From: Armatimonadaceae bacterium | GTDB taxonomy: Bacteria > Armatimonadota > Armatimonadia > Armatimonadales > Armatimonadaceae | Direction: 5' to 3' | NCBI GenBank assembly: GCA_030447685.1 | Contig: JAUJOK010000007.1 | Span: 66,683 to 130,682 of the forward strand | Length of the DNA: 64,000 nt | In this document: in pieces, positions 26,600-35,613 of the stretch | Layout of the letters: every line of letters starts with the position of its first letter | Numbering within the stretch: the first letter of the stretch is position 1 | The notes under the pieces: model-generated | The model's database searches: none | Seen by the model: the letters and a program-made list of their open reading frames with translations, nothing else | Told to the model about the DNA's origin: nothing | Made by a program: the position numbers and the translations under genes

Positions 26600-27073
26600 T
26601 TACTTCACCTGACCACGAATCTCACCCTTCGGATGGTCCACGGTACCAATATTCAGGTGGACGCGGCCTGCCTCAATCTCGGCGACCAGAGCGTTCAGCG
26701 TCTTATCCTTAAGCGGGCCGCGCAGACTGGAGGCAGTAACGGTGCCCGCCGTAAGATGGCCGCTGACTTCGCCCTGTATCAGCGAGGTCATCAGTTCGGC
26801 GACGACGGGGCCGGTCTGCCCCCGCGCGGTAAGGCATAGCTGCACGCCTTTAACATCTTTGATCCCGTTGACATTGATCTGATAAGCCAGCTCCGTGCCC
26901 GCATCGTTCAGATCAAACCGGGCCTGCCCAATAGCAGCCGTGGCGACGGCGGGTACCTGCTGGTCCCCCGTCAGGGCGGCAGTGAAGTTGCGAGTGGCCG
27001 CGAAGGCAGCCGTTGCGAGGAGAGCAGCCACAGTGGCGGTGGCGGCGGCGACGACACGAAAGGCGTGAGTCAT
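26600..27073 (-). CDS. Secreted CHRD-domain protein
   Basis: A 157-aa protein with a signal peptide (VVAAATATVAALLATAAFA) and one CHRD domain: FTAALTGDQQVPAVATAAIGQARF, ELAYQINVNGIKDVKGVQLC, and a C-terminal HLNIGTVDHPKGEIRGQVK. Bacterial CHRD proteins are extracellular and of unclear function. The ATG at 27073 has a perfect GGAGG site seven bases upstream, so the longer upstream reading is rejected. It is a single-gene unit with its own terminator. Confidence 0.88.
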   Translation of the reverse strand: MTHAFRVVAAATATVAALLATAAFAATRNFTAALTGDQQVPAVATAAIGQARFDLNDAGTELAYQINVNGIKDVKGVQLCLTARGQTGPVVAELMTSLIQGEVSGHLTAGTVTASSLRGPLKDKTLNALVAEIEAGRVHLNIGTVDHPKGEIRGQVK

Positions 27074-27276
27074 GGATAACCTCCGGAGGAAAGCGCCGGG
27101 CAACCTTGTTTACCGGCTTGTGCAGCTTTATTCTCCCCAGGAAAGGTCGGTATTACACGTCTGGCCGTAAAATACCCGCCGTTTTACGGGGCTATGTCAC
27201 GCCTCGCTGGTTGGCCGTGCAAAGTGAGCCAGGGCAGAACCTTATCGCATTGCAGGCGGCAGGCGTTTCGGCGCGG

Positions 27277-27282
27277 TATAAT
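27277..27282 (+). promoter_or_regulatory. -10 box (TATAAT) upstream of RNase J
   Basis: A perfect TATAAT 36 bases before the TTG start at 27318. No good -35 at the right distance is seen (TTGCAG is 21 bases upstream). The stretch 27074-27317 has no gene. Confidence 0.5.
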
Positions 27283-27317
27283 TAGACTGATAACAGATAT
27301 CAGGGAGATAGATCTAT

Positions 27318-28988
27318 TTGGAAACACTGCCGGACGGTAAACTTCGCATCATTCCCCTCGGTGGAGTGGGCGAGATCGGCAAGAATATGTACGCCTACCA
27401 CGTCAAAGATCAGATTCTCGTGGTGGATTGCGGGCTGAAATTCCCCGATGAAGGGATGTTTGGAGTAGACGTGGTCGTCCCGGACATCCGCTACCTGATC
27501 GAGAACCGCGACGCTGTGCAGGCGATCATCCTGACCCACGGACACGAGGACCATATCGGCGGGCTGGCGTATATCCTCCCGCAGCTTAACGTCCCAGTGT
27601 ACGGGACACGGCTGGCGCTCGGTCTGGCGCGGCACCGTCTCGGGGAGCGCCGCCTGCTCGATTCCCTTGATCTGCGTGAATTCGCTGTGAGTGACACGCT
27701 GGAGATCGGGCACTTTACCGTGGAGCCGATACAGGTGGCGCATTCCATTCCCGATTCGCTGGCTTTTGCGATTCGCACGCCCGCCGGGATCGCCGTGCAT
27801 ACCGGCGATTTTAAGTTCGATCAGACGCCCGTGGATGGCCGCCTTTTCGATGTGGCAAAGCTGGCGCGTATCTCGGAAGAGGGCGTACTGGCCCTGCTTT
27901 CCGATACAACCAACATCGAGAAGCCGGGCTTCGTGCCATCCGAACGCATCGTCGGGCAGACTTTCGACCGCATTTTCCGCGAAACGGAAGGTCGCATCAT
28001 TATCGCCTCGTTTGCATCGCAGATACACCGGATGCAGATGGCAGTGGACTCGGCGGCGAAATATGGACGCAAGGTAGCCACGGTGGGGCGCTCCATGGCC
28101 CAGAATATGGACATGGCCGCCTCGCTCGGGTTCCTGAACGTGCCTGAGGGTATTCGTGTGCGCGCGGAAGAGCTTGGCTCGCTCAAGCCCAAGCAGGTGA
28201 CGATTTTGACCACCGGTTCTCAGGGCGAGCCGCTGGCGGGGCTTTCCCGCATGGCCGCCGCCGAGCACCGTCAGGTGCACATTGAAAAGGGCGACACGGT
28301 CATTCTTTCGGCGACCCCGATTCCCGGCAATGAAGACGCCGTGTGGCGCGTGGTCAACGGCCTGATCGCGCGTGGCGCGCATGTGATCTACGATGCCCTG
28401 ATGCCGGTCCATGTTTCCGGCCACGGCAACGCGGAAGAGCTGAAGCTTGTCCTTAACATTGTCAACCCGCAGTATGTGGTACCGGTCCACGGGGAACAGC
28501 GGATGATGAGCCTGTACGCCAAGACCGCCGAGGAGATGGGCTGGCTGCCGGAGGATATTTTCCGGCTGGAAATCGGAGACGTGCTGGAACTGAACGAGGA
28601 GAGCGGCAAGGTCGTAGACCGCGTGCCGTCCGGAGCCGTGCTGGTGGACGCTTCGGGCACGGCGGGTATCCACGAAGTCGTTTTGCGCGACCGGCAGCAT
28701 CTGTCTGAGGATGGGTTTGTCGTCGTCGTCGCCGCCATCAATCGCGCAACCGGCGAGATCGTTTCCGGGCCGGAAATCCTATCGCGCGGCTTCGTGTACA
28801 TGGATCACAGCGAAGAGCTTATTGCCGAGGCGACGAATCACATTCGGGAGATGCTCGAGAACCTGCCCAAAGACGAGGCCCGCAACTACGACGCCGTTCA
28901 GGTGGACGTGCGCCAGTCGCTCAAGAAGTTCCTGGAAAAGCGGACGCAGCGTCGCCCCATGATCCTGCCGATGATCATGGAGCTATAA
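27318..28988 (+). CDS. rnj: Ribonuclease J
   Basis: A 556-aa metallo-beta-lactamase/beta-CASP nuclease that degrades and matures RNA with 5'-exo- and endonuclease activity. The zinc motif is HGHEDH (74-79). Further ligands lie in the VAHSIPDSLAF and HTGDFKFD segments. The beta-CASP domain includes IIASFASQIHRMQ and GRSMAQNMD, and the PVHVSGHGN segment (motif C) is near residue 360. The usual length is about 555. The start appears to be TTG with GGGAG 11 bases upstream, as no in-frame ATG precedes the first conserved strand. Confidence 0.95.
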   Translation: METLPDGKLRIIPLGGVGEIGKNMYAYHVKDQILVVDCGLKFPDEGMFGVDVVVPDIRYLIENRDAVQAIILTHGHEDHIGGLAYILPQLNVPVYGTRLALGLARHRLGERRLLDSLDLREFAVSDTLEIGHFTVEPIQVAHSIPDSLAFAIRTPAGIAVHTGDFKFDQTPVDGRLFDVAKLARISEEGVLALLSDTTNIEKPGFVPSERIVGQTFDRIFRETEGRIIIASFASQIHRMQMAVDSAAKYGRKVATVGRSMAQNMDMAASLGFLNVPEGIRVRAEELGSLKPKQVTILTTGSQGEPLAGLSRMAAAEHRQVHIEKGDTVILSATPIPGNEDAVWRVVNGLIARGAHVIYDALMPVHVSGHGNAEELKLVLNIVNPQYVVPVHGEQRMMSLYAKTAEEMGWLPEDIFRLEIGDVLELNEESGKVVDRVPSGAVLVDASGTAGIHEVVLRDRQHLSEDGFVVVVAAINRATGEIVSGPEILSRGFVYMDHSEELIAEATNHIREMLENLPKDEARNYDAVQVDVRQSLKKFLEKRTQRRPMILPMIMEL

Positions 28989-29030
28989 CCTCCCCTGCCC
29001 TCCTCGCGCCAAAAGAGGGCAAGGGGGGCA
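28988..29030. repeat. Intergenic palindrome after RNase J
   Basis: CCCCTGCCCTC pairs with GAGGGCAAGGGG across a short loop. It is directly after the RNase J stop and may serve as its terminator. Same family as 3795 and 38922. Confidence 0.65.
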
Positions 29031-29047
29031 TCAGGTACAATAGCCGC

Positions 29048-30178
29048 ATGGAATGTTATGCCGAGCCGGAGGTTCCTCCCGGCACGCCCAGCCTCACGCC
29101 GGAGGAGCGGGATCTGCTCGCCTGCGCCCAGACGATTGCCGACACCGTCCTGGAGCCGCGCGCCCAGGAAACCGATCTATCGCCGGACCCGCCCGCCGAC
29201 AACATCCGCATTCTCGCCGAAGCGGGCCTGGTGGGTATTACCACGCCGCGCGAATACGGAGGCTTCGGCGTCTCCGGCGCGTTCCAGCGGTTGTTCACCG
29301 AGATATTGACGGCGGCGTGCGGCACGACCTGGTTTACGCTTACGCAGCATCTGGGCGCTTGCGGCATGATCGCGGGCAGCAGGAACCCCAGTCTGTGCGA
29401 ACGGTTTCTGCGCGACATGGCGGCGGGAAGGCATCTGGTCGGAGTTGCCTTCGGCCATCTGCGGCGTCCCGAACCGATGTTGCGCGCAGAAGAGGTTCCC
29501 GGCGGCTATGTACTTTCCGGCGTCGCGCCCTGGGTAACGGGCTGGCCCCTGCTCTCCGGGGTCGTCTACGGGGCGGTCCTTCCCGACGAACGGCATGTCT
29601 ATGTCTACGTCGCCACTGAGGAGTCGGAGTCGCTGCGCTCGTCCGAACCGCTGCCGCTGTGTGCGATGAACGCCTCGGCGACGACAGAGGTGCGGCTGGA
29701 AAACCGGTTCGTGCCGGACGAGGACTTTATCAAGTTTTCTTCGCGCGAAGAGATGGCGCGGGGCGACACCAATAACATTGCCGGGGCCGTCTCTCCCCCG
29801 CTGGGCTGCGCGCGGGCTTCTCTGAAGCTGTTGCGACGAACGGCGGAGAAAAGGAAGATCGACTTCCTGACCGAGGCGGCGGACGCGCTGGAAACGGAAA
29901 TAAACGCCTGCCGCACGGAGGGATTTCGGTGGGCTGACGGCCCCAAGGACATTTCCGAATACAAGCCCGGCGCGCTGGGAGCACGGGCTTGGGCGATTGA
30001 ACTGGCGGTGCGGGCCGCGCACGCGGCGGTCGCAGCCTCTTCCGGCGCGGCAAACTCGCTCCAGCATCCGGCGCAGCGCCTGTTTCGCGAGGCCATGTTT
30101 TACACCGTTATCGCCCAGACGCAGGACGTTATGGCCGCCACCGTCCGCCGACTGCTGACGCCGCCCGCGCCGCTCTAA
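29048..30178 (+). CDS. Acyl-CoA dehydrogenase-like flavoprotein
   Basis: A 376-aa member of the acyl-CoA dehydrogenase superfamily. The N-terminal helical domain (LLACAQTIADTVLEPRA, ILAEAGLVGITTPREYGGFGVS), the beta domain (FGHLRRPEPMLRAEEVPGGYVLSGVAPWVTG) and the C-terminal helical bundle are all present. The usual catalytic Glu at about residue 370 is not obvious, so it may be a non-canonical monooxygenase or desaturase-like relative. A TACAAT box at 29036-29041 ends only six bases before the ATG, so the mRNA may be leaderless. It overlaps the end of the DUF362 gene by four bases, tail to tail. Confidence 0.8.
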   Translation: MECYAEPEVPPGTPSLTPEERDLLACAQTIADTVLEPRAQETDLSPDPPADNIRILAEAGLVGITTPREYGGFGVSGAFQRLFTEILTAACGTTWFTLTQHLGACGMIAGSRNPSLCERFLRDMAAGRHLVGVAFGHLRRPEPMLRAEEVPGGYVLSGVAPWVTGWPLLSGVVYGAVLPDERHVYVYVATEESESLRSSEPLPLCAMNASATTEVRLENRFVPDEDFIKFSSREEMARGDTNNIAGAVSPPLGCARASLKLLRRTAEKRKIDFLTEAADALETEINACRTEGFRWADGPKDISEYKPGALGARAWAIELAVRAAHAAVAASSGAANSLQHPAQRLFREAMFYTVIAQTQDVMAATVRRLLTPPAPL

Positions 30179-31350
30179 GTGTTGCGCGCGGACGGTTCCC
30201 AGCCGAACGGATGCCGCGCTTCCCGCAGGGATAGACCGACGACCTCAATACGCTTCGGATCGTTGGTTCCCAACCCTCGCTTTGCTGCCAACGCCAAGTG
30301 GTTATCTCCGGGGAACGGGCCGGTGCCGGGCGCGGCCAGCGGGTCGTAGCCCATGACGGCGGTGGCAATCGCATCCGTGCAGACCGGGTTGCGTCCGGCA
30401 ATCAACAGGCGCGGCGTCTGCCGAACCAGCGACCGGTGCCAGGGGCCTTCGCCGCCGGATATGGTCTCGATGCCGTCGATCAACGCCAGATCTATGGGGC
30501 GGATTTCCACCGCGTCCACCGTATGCCGGGGCACCCGATACGTCACCCGCCGGGGCGAGGCCGGGTCGATTTCCTGCGGCAGGCCCGCCGCCGGTTTCTC
30601 GGTGCCGTCGTGAAACATCGTTCCCCGGCTCGACGTGTTGTTCTCATCCGGCTCGCTTTTGCCGTACAGGGCGGTGGGCGTGATGCCGAAGTTATTCTTC
30701 ATCGAAAGCGTCACTCCGGCGGCCTGATGATTCTTCAGCTTGGCAAGCGAGACGTAAACATCGCAATCCACATAAGAATGGTTCAGGTCGTAAGCAGGAA
30801 AGAGGCTGCCGCCTCCGGGCACCTTAATCCGATGATAGCGCTTCCCCTTGCCCAGATTGCGCGTGTCCTCGAATTCGACCGCCGCGCCCAATGCCGCGAA
30901 GGCACGAAGGTTCCAGCCTCCGGACACGAAAAACTCCTCGACGGGCGCGGTGCTGAACGTGCTTTCCACAAAGCGGATGCGTTTCGCTCCCGCCCGATCC
31001 AGCAGAATAGCCAGAGCCAGGGCCGTGTTGGGGTGAATCTGGTAGGTGCGACCGGCGGGCAGCCCCAGCGCGCTTTGCCGGGGCGTGTTGACCATGTTGA
31101 CCTTTACCGTCACCGTCTTGCCTGCCACCGACTTCTTCAGACCGCCGAGCTGGCCGAGCAGAATCTCCATTCGAGAAAGCACCGTTGGGAGCGCATAGCT
31201 GTCCACGCGCGCCAGTGCCACCGGGGCGGTCGGCAGCGAAGGGGCTGCTGCAAAAAGACGAGGCGGTGCTAATGCCTGCAAAACAAGGCTGCCCATTGCC
31301 CCGCCTGCTTGCCTCAGGAAATCTCGTCGAGCGGCTTCTTTGCAGTTCAT
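30175..31350 (-). CDS. Tat-exported DUF362 domain protein
   Basis: A 391-aa protein with a twin-arginine signal (RRDFLRQ, residues 8-14, then GGAMGSLVLQALA) and a DUF362 domain: TVTVKVNMVN, HPNTALALAILLDRAGAKRIRFVES, CDVYVSLAKLKNHQAAGVTLSMKNNFG and LALIDGIETISGGEGPW. The family is linked to iron-sulfur or cofactor-binding proteins, but no CxxC cluster is seen here. It lies 32 bases after nuoN on the same strand and may be read through from the nuo operon. Confidence 0.85.
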   Translation of the reverse strand: MNCKEAARRDFLRQAGGAMGSLVLQALAPPRLFAAAPSLPTAPVALARVDSYALPTVLSRMEILLGQLGGLKKSVAGKTVTVKVNMVNTPRQSALGLPAGRTYQIHPNTALALAILLDRAGAKRIRFVESTFSTAPVEEFFVSGGWNLRAFAALGAAVEFEDTRNLGKGKRYHRIKVPGGGSLFPAYDLNHSYVDCDVYVSLAKLKNHQAAGVTLSMKNNFGITPTALYGKSEPDENNTSSRGTMFHDGTEKPAAGLPQEIDPASPRRVTYRVPRHTVDAVEIRPIDLALIDGIETISGGEGPWHRSLVRQTPRLLIAGRNPVCTDAIATAVMGYDPLAAPGTGPFPGDNHLALAAKRGLGTNDPKRIEVVGLSLREARHPFGWEPSARNT

Positions 31351-31381
31351 GGTATTACTTTTACCGGCGGTAAAGGCCGAA

Positions 31382-32990
31382 TCAGCGTTGCGAAACCGGG
31401 GTTCCCTCTGAACGCGGTTGCGGGGTGGCGACAGTTTCGGGGGCGGCAGGCGTGAAGGCTCCGATGCGTGTCAGACCCAGGGCAACGGTGGCAATCGCAG
31501 CAATGATCGCCGTGGTCTTGACAAGGGTTCCCGGCGATATTCCCGCGAAGCTCTGCTCACCTTCCTCAAAGTACATCTGGACGATGATACGCAGGTAGTA
31601 GAACACACCGATAACGCTCGCCAGGAGGCCGAGGCAGGCCAGAATAACCAGGCTTTGCCGCCCGGTGCCCACCGCGCCCAGGAACAGGTACAGCTTGCCG
31701 AAAAAGCCGGCTGTCGGCGGAATGCCCGCGAGCGACAGCATGAAGATCGCCATCAACGCCGCCGCGAGGGGCTGTTGTCGCGCCAGACCCGTATAGTCCT
31801 TTATCTCCAGGTACTCCTGCCCGTTTCGCCCCAGCCAGATAACGACGGCGAAGGCCCCCAGATTCATAAAGGAGTACGCAAGAAGATAGTACAGCACCGC
31901 GCTGCGCGCCAGTTCGTTGCCGGTGCTGCTTGCCAGGATACCGACCAGGATATAACCAGCGTGGGCGATGGACGAATAGGCGAGCATCCGCTTGATGTTG
32001 GTCTGCCGCACCGCCAGCACATTGCCCACCACCATGGTGAGCGCCGCCAGCACCCATAGGATCTCCTCATACGGGGCCGCCGCGACCGCCGTGTTCGTGA
32101 TAAGCATTTCGAAGACGCGAATGAACGCGGCGAACGCCCCCACCTTCGCCGCCGCCGACATAAAGGCCGTAACCGGAGTCGGTGCGCCCTCGTAAACATC
32201 CCGCCGCCGCCGACATAAAGGCCGTAACCGGAGTCGGTGCGCCCTCGTAAACATCCGGCGTCCAGACATGGAACGGGACGATGGACGCCTTGAAGCCCAG
32301 ACCGACAATCACCAGCGCAATACCGGCGACAAAAATCGGCGTCGTCGCGAGTTGCGGAGCAACCCGCAGGGCATGAGTGATCGCATCAAAGTTCGTGAAC
32401 GATTCGCCCACCAGAAGCCCCTGACTGGTTTTGGCGACCATGCCCACGGCTCCGTAAATGAGCGCCGTACCGTACAGCAGAAAACCCGATGCAAACGAGC
32501 CGAGCAAGAAATATTTAACGGCGGATTCTTCCGAGCGCTGTTCGCGCCGCGCGAAGCCGGACAGGATATACAGCGCGATGGAGAGGATTTCCAGACCCAG
32601 GAAGACGTTCACCAGGTCGTTGCTCATCCCCATTATCATTGCGCCGGAAGTGGACAGAAGAATCAGCGCGTAAAATTCGCCGTGATTGATCTCTTTCTGC
32701 TCCAGATACTGCTCCGACATCAGAATCGAGAGACCAGCGATGACACACAGGATGATGTTGAACAGATTGCCCCGGCTGTCCGAGATCATGCCCCGCCCGA
32801 AGGCGTGTTCGGTGCCGCCGCTGGAAAAGGCTGCCGCCGCCGCCGCAAAGCCCAGGCCGATGATACTCACATACACCAGGCTGCGCTTGTTGTCCCGCAG
32901 CGCCAGGTCCCACAGCAGCACCACCATGCCCAGCACGATGACGATCAGTGGCGATGCCAGCGCAGTAATATCTGAAACGGATTGATTCAC
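31382..32990 (-). pseudogene. nuoN: NADH-quinone oxidoreductase subunit N, split by a 55-bp tandem duplication
   Basis: An antiporter-like membrane subunit of complex I. The N-terminal 225 residues (32990 to about 32260) and the C-terminal part (VYEGAPTPVTAFMSAAAKVG onward) are both normal, with the conserved GLGFKASIVPFHVWTPDVYEG. Between them a 55-bp unit occurs twice, shifting the frame. Removing one unit restores a 517-aa protein, a usual NuoN length. A real cell with the rest of nuo intact would be unlikely to lose this subunit, so a local assembly error is favoured. It is the last gene of the operon. Confidence 0.92.
32147..32256. repeat. Perfect 55-bp tandem duplication in nuoN
   Basis: 32147-32201 and 32202-32256 are identical, beginning CGCCGCCGCCGACATAAAGG. 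The unit is not a multiple of three, so it breaks the frame. It starts in a GCC-repeat stretch, which favours slippage or misassembly. Confidence 0.95.
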
Positions 32991-33002
32991 AGTGTCCTCA
33001 TC

Positions 33003-33950
33003 TTACCCGGATTGTCCGACGCCTGCCTCCACGGCCTCCTTGATGGCATGAAGGTTCGCTGGCGGCGTTTCGGTCGGCACGGCGCAGCCGGGAGCGATGA
33101 TAACGCCGCGCCCCCCGGTTTGCGCCAGTGCATCGGCCACTTCGGCCCGCACCTGCTCCGGCGCGTAGCCGCCGATACGCCGCTCATTCACCCCACCGAC
33201 GACACACCTGGCGGTTCGCTGTTGAAAGTGGGCAAGCCCCGGCCCGGCGGCGCGGTCGCTCCACGAAACGGCCTGAGCCTGTTCTACCAGGGGCAGCAGC
33301 ATCTCGGCGTGCAGGTCGTCGCCGTGCAGGTGGACGATATTGCACCATCCCCCCGCCGCTCCGGACAGCGCCAGCCGGTCGAGGGGCAGGAACAATTCTT
33401 CGTAGCGTGCGGCGGGCATGGTCTGCGCGTCCGCGCCGGAGACGGCCAAAAAAACGCCCGCGCACCCGGCGTCCTCCACGGCTGCCTTCGCATATCCGGC
33501 CAGCGCCGCCGCCAGCCGCCGCAAACCTGACGTCACGACTTCCGGCTCGGCATCCAACTGCTCCAGCACTTGCCCCCCCGTGATCTTCTGCGCCACGGCA
33601 AATACGGAATAGAGGGTGTCGAGCATCGGCGTATCATCGTTCTTGTGTTCGGCGATATGGCGCAGGGACCGCAATTGCTCACCGAAAGCGCCCATGTCCG
33701 GCGGGTTAACCCCCAGGAGTTTCCAGTCTTCGGGCTGCTCGAACACCGGCATATCCACCGGCAGTTCGTAGGGGGTATCGTGCATCACCTTCAGTACGTC
33801 CGGCTCATAGGCTCGGTAAAAATCCAGGGTAGCCCGCACGAACCCTTCACCGCTTTCCGGTTCGTGGCGGAAGTGGTACCAGAGCGAGAACGGCGCGCGG
33901 TCCGGCGCTTCCCCCGCCAACGCCGCCCGGACTCGCTCTGCTTTTGTCAT
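33003..33950 (-). CDS. Uroporphyrinogen decarboxylase (URO-D)-like protein inside the nuo operon
   Basis: A 315-aa TIM-barrel protein of the URO-D/methyltransferase superfamily: RVRAALAGEAPDRAPFSLWYHF at the start, then YEPDVLKVMHDTPYELP, VFLAVSGADAQTMP, HLHGDDLHAEML and GVIIAPGCAVPTETPPANL at the end. The C-terminal GC-x-(V/I)-P-x-x-(T/S)-P-x-x-N pattern is typical of URO-D-like and corrinoid methyltransferase-related members. It is shorter than HemE and lacks its N-terminal RQAGR motif, so it is probably not HemE itself. The start overlaps the nuoM stop (ATGA) and the end is 12 bases from nuoN, so it is co-transcribed with complex I. Confidence 0.82.
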   Translation of the reverse strand: MTKAERVRAALAGEAPDRAPFSLWYHFRHEPESGEGFVRATLDFYRAYEPDVLKVMHDTPYELPVDMPVFEQPEDWKLLGVNPPDMGAFGEQLRSLRHIAEHKNDDTPMLDTLYSVFAVAQKITGGQVLEQLDAEPEVVTSGLRRLAAALAGYAKAAVEDAGCAGVFLAVSGADAQTMPAARYEELFLPLDRLALSGAAGGWCNIVHLHGDDLHAEMLLPLVEQAQAVSWSDRAAGPGLAHFQQRTARCVVGGVNERRIGGYAPEQVRAEVADALAQTGGRGVIIAPGCAVPTETPPANLHAIKEAVEAGVGQSG

Positions 33951-35605
33951 CGCGAAGCCACCCCGGCGCGCCCTGAGGCGGCAGGCAGGCGCTGCTGCTG
34001 CGCCGCCGCCGCCGCTGCCGCTGCCTCAGCGCCTCCGTAAGACAGGGGGCGCTGGCTCCGCGTTTCGCCTAAGACAATCTGCAGGGAACTGTTCATCTTT
34101 CGCGTGAACGCGGTCGGGTAGATACCCATCCAGAAGATTACCAGCACCAGCGGAATCATGATCGCCTTTTCACCGAAGCTCAGGTCCCGCAGGCGGCGGT
34201 TCTCCGGCTTGTCCACCGGCCCGTACATGACCCGCTGAAACATCCACAGCATGTAGACGGCGGACCAGATAACACCTGTGGTCGCAATCACGGTCAATAC
34301 CTGCGCAAAGGGAACCTCGCTCTGGAAGGCCCCTACCAGAATCAGAAACTCGCCGACAAAACCGTTCGTGAGCGGCAGCGCAATGGACGACAGGGTAACA
34401 ATCAGGAAAATGCGCCCGAAGACCGGCATCTGCTCCCACAGCCCGCCGAAGTCGGCGATCTGGCGCGTGTGCCGCCGCTCATAGATCATGCCGACCAGCA
34501 AAAAGAGCGCGCCGGTGGAGATGCCGTGGTTAATCATCTGAAGCACCGCCCCGGACAGCGCCTGCGGGGTGAAGGAGAACAGGCCCAGCATTACAAACCC
34601 CAGGTGGCTGACCGAGGAATAGGCGACCAGCTTTTTCACGTCGGTCTGCATCGCCGCCACCAGTGCGCCGTAGACGATGCCGATGGTGGACAGGATCAGA
34701 ATCAGCGGGGCAAAGACGGCGGCGGCATCCGGGAAAAGCGGAATGCAGTAACGGACGAAGCCGAACGTGCCCAGTTTCAGCATCACGCCCGCCAGAATGA
34801 CCGAGCCTGCCGTCGGGGCTTCGACGTGCGCATCCGGCAGCCAGGTATGGAACGGGAACATCGGCACCTTGATTGCAAAGGCAAGGGCGAATGCGCCGAA
34901 CATCAGCATACCGATTCTGCCCGTGATAGGCGTGGCCGCAAGCGCCGTCTTAATGTCCAGCAGATTGAACGTCCAGACACCCGTCTGGGCATGGACATGG
35001 AAAAACAGCGCCATAATCGCGACCAGCATGAGCATGGAACCGGCCATTGTATACAGGAAGAACTTCAGTGCCGCATAGATGCGCCGCTGGCCGCCCCAGA
35101 TACCGATGAGGAAGTACATCGGCACCAGCATCACTTCCCAGAACACATAGAACAGGACGAGGTCAAGGGCGACGAACGCCCCGAGCATGCCCGTTTCCAG
35201 CACCAGGATCGTAATGAAGTATTCCTTGAACCGCTCATGGATGGTGGTAAACGAGATGGCGACGGCAAAGATTTGCAGGAAGGTCGTCATCACAACCAGC
35301 AGCATCGCGATGCCGTCGACGCCCACATGGTACGAGATACCGAACTCCGGCAGCCAGTTATGCCGCTCCAGGAACTGAAAATGGCTGCCCGCGTTCGCTA
35401 CATTTCCCGCGCTGAAGAGCGCTTCCTGGTTGAATGCCAGGAGAAGCAGTGAGACAAAGAACGTGAGCAGGGAGAATACGAAAGCCCATAGCTTCGAATT
35501 CGCGCCGCCTTTGCCTGTGGGCAAAAAGCCGACGAAGAGCGCCCCAACCAATGGCATGGCAAGCATAATGCTCAGTACGGGAATCGTTTCTAACTGTTCA
35601 AGCAT
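33947..35605 (-). CDS. nuoM: NADH-quinone oxidoreductase subunit M
   Basis: A 552-aa antiporter-like complex I subunit with about 14 membrane helices. Key segments are the Glu in LVLFYVFWEVMLVPMYFLIG, the Lys in KVPMFPFHTWLPDAHVEAPT, and the VQTDVKKLVAYSS-type VAAMQTDVKKLVAYSS, the proton channel residues. The C-terminus after TRSQRPLSYGG is an Ala/Gln-rich tail not usual for NuoM. It sits between nuoL and the URO-D-like gene, eight bases after nuoL. Confidence 0.96.
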   Translation of the reverse strand: MLEQLETIPVLSIMLAMPLVGALFVGFLPTGKGGANSKLWAFVFSLLTFFVSLLLLAFNQEALFSAGNVANAGSHFQFLERHNWLPEFGISYHVGVDGIAMLLVVMTTFLQIFAVAISFTTIHERFKEYFITILVLETGMLGAFVALDLVLFYVFWEVMLVPMYFLIGIWGGQRRIYAALKFFLYTMAGSMLMLVAIMALFFHVHAQTGVWTFNLLDIKTALAATPITGRIGMLMFGAFALAFAIKVPMFPFHTWLPDAHVEAPTAGSVILAGVMLKLGTFGFVRYCIPLFPDAAAVFAPLILILSTIGIVYGALVAAMQTDVKKLVAYSSVSHLGFVMLGLFSFTPQALSGAVLQMINHGISTGALFLLVGMIYERRHTRQIADFGGLWEQMPVFGRIFLIVTLSSIALPLTNGFVGEFLILVGAFQSEVPFAQVLTVIATTGVIWSAVYMLWMFQRVMYGPVDKPENRRLRDLSFGEKAIMIPLVLVIFWMGIYPTAFTRKMNSSLQIVLGETRSQRPLSYGGAEAAAAAAAAQQQRLPAASGRAGVASR

Positions 35606-35613
35606 AGTGTTTT

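Noticed and set aside
33985-34030. A triplet-repeat locus in nuoM
   Set aside because: Only a short run of Ala/Gln codons at the C-terminus, not a clean repeat.
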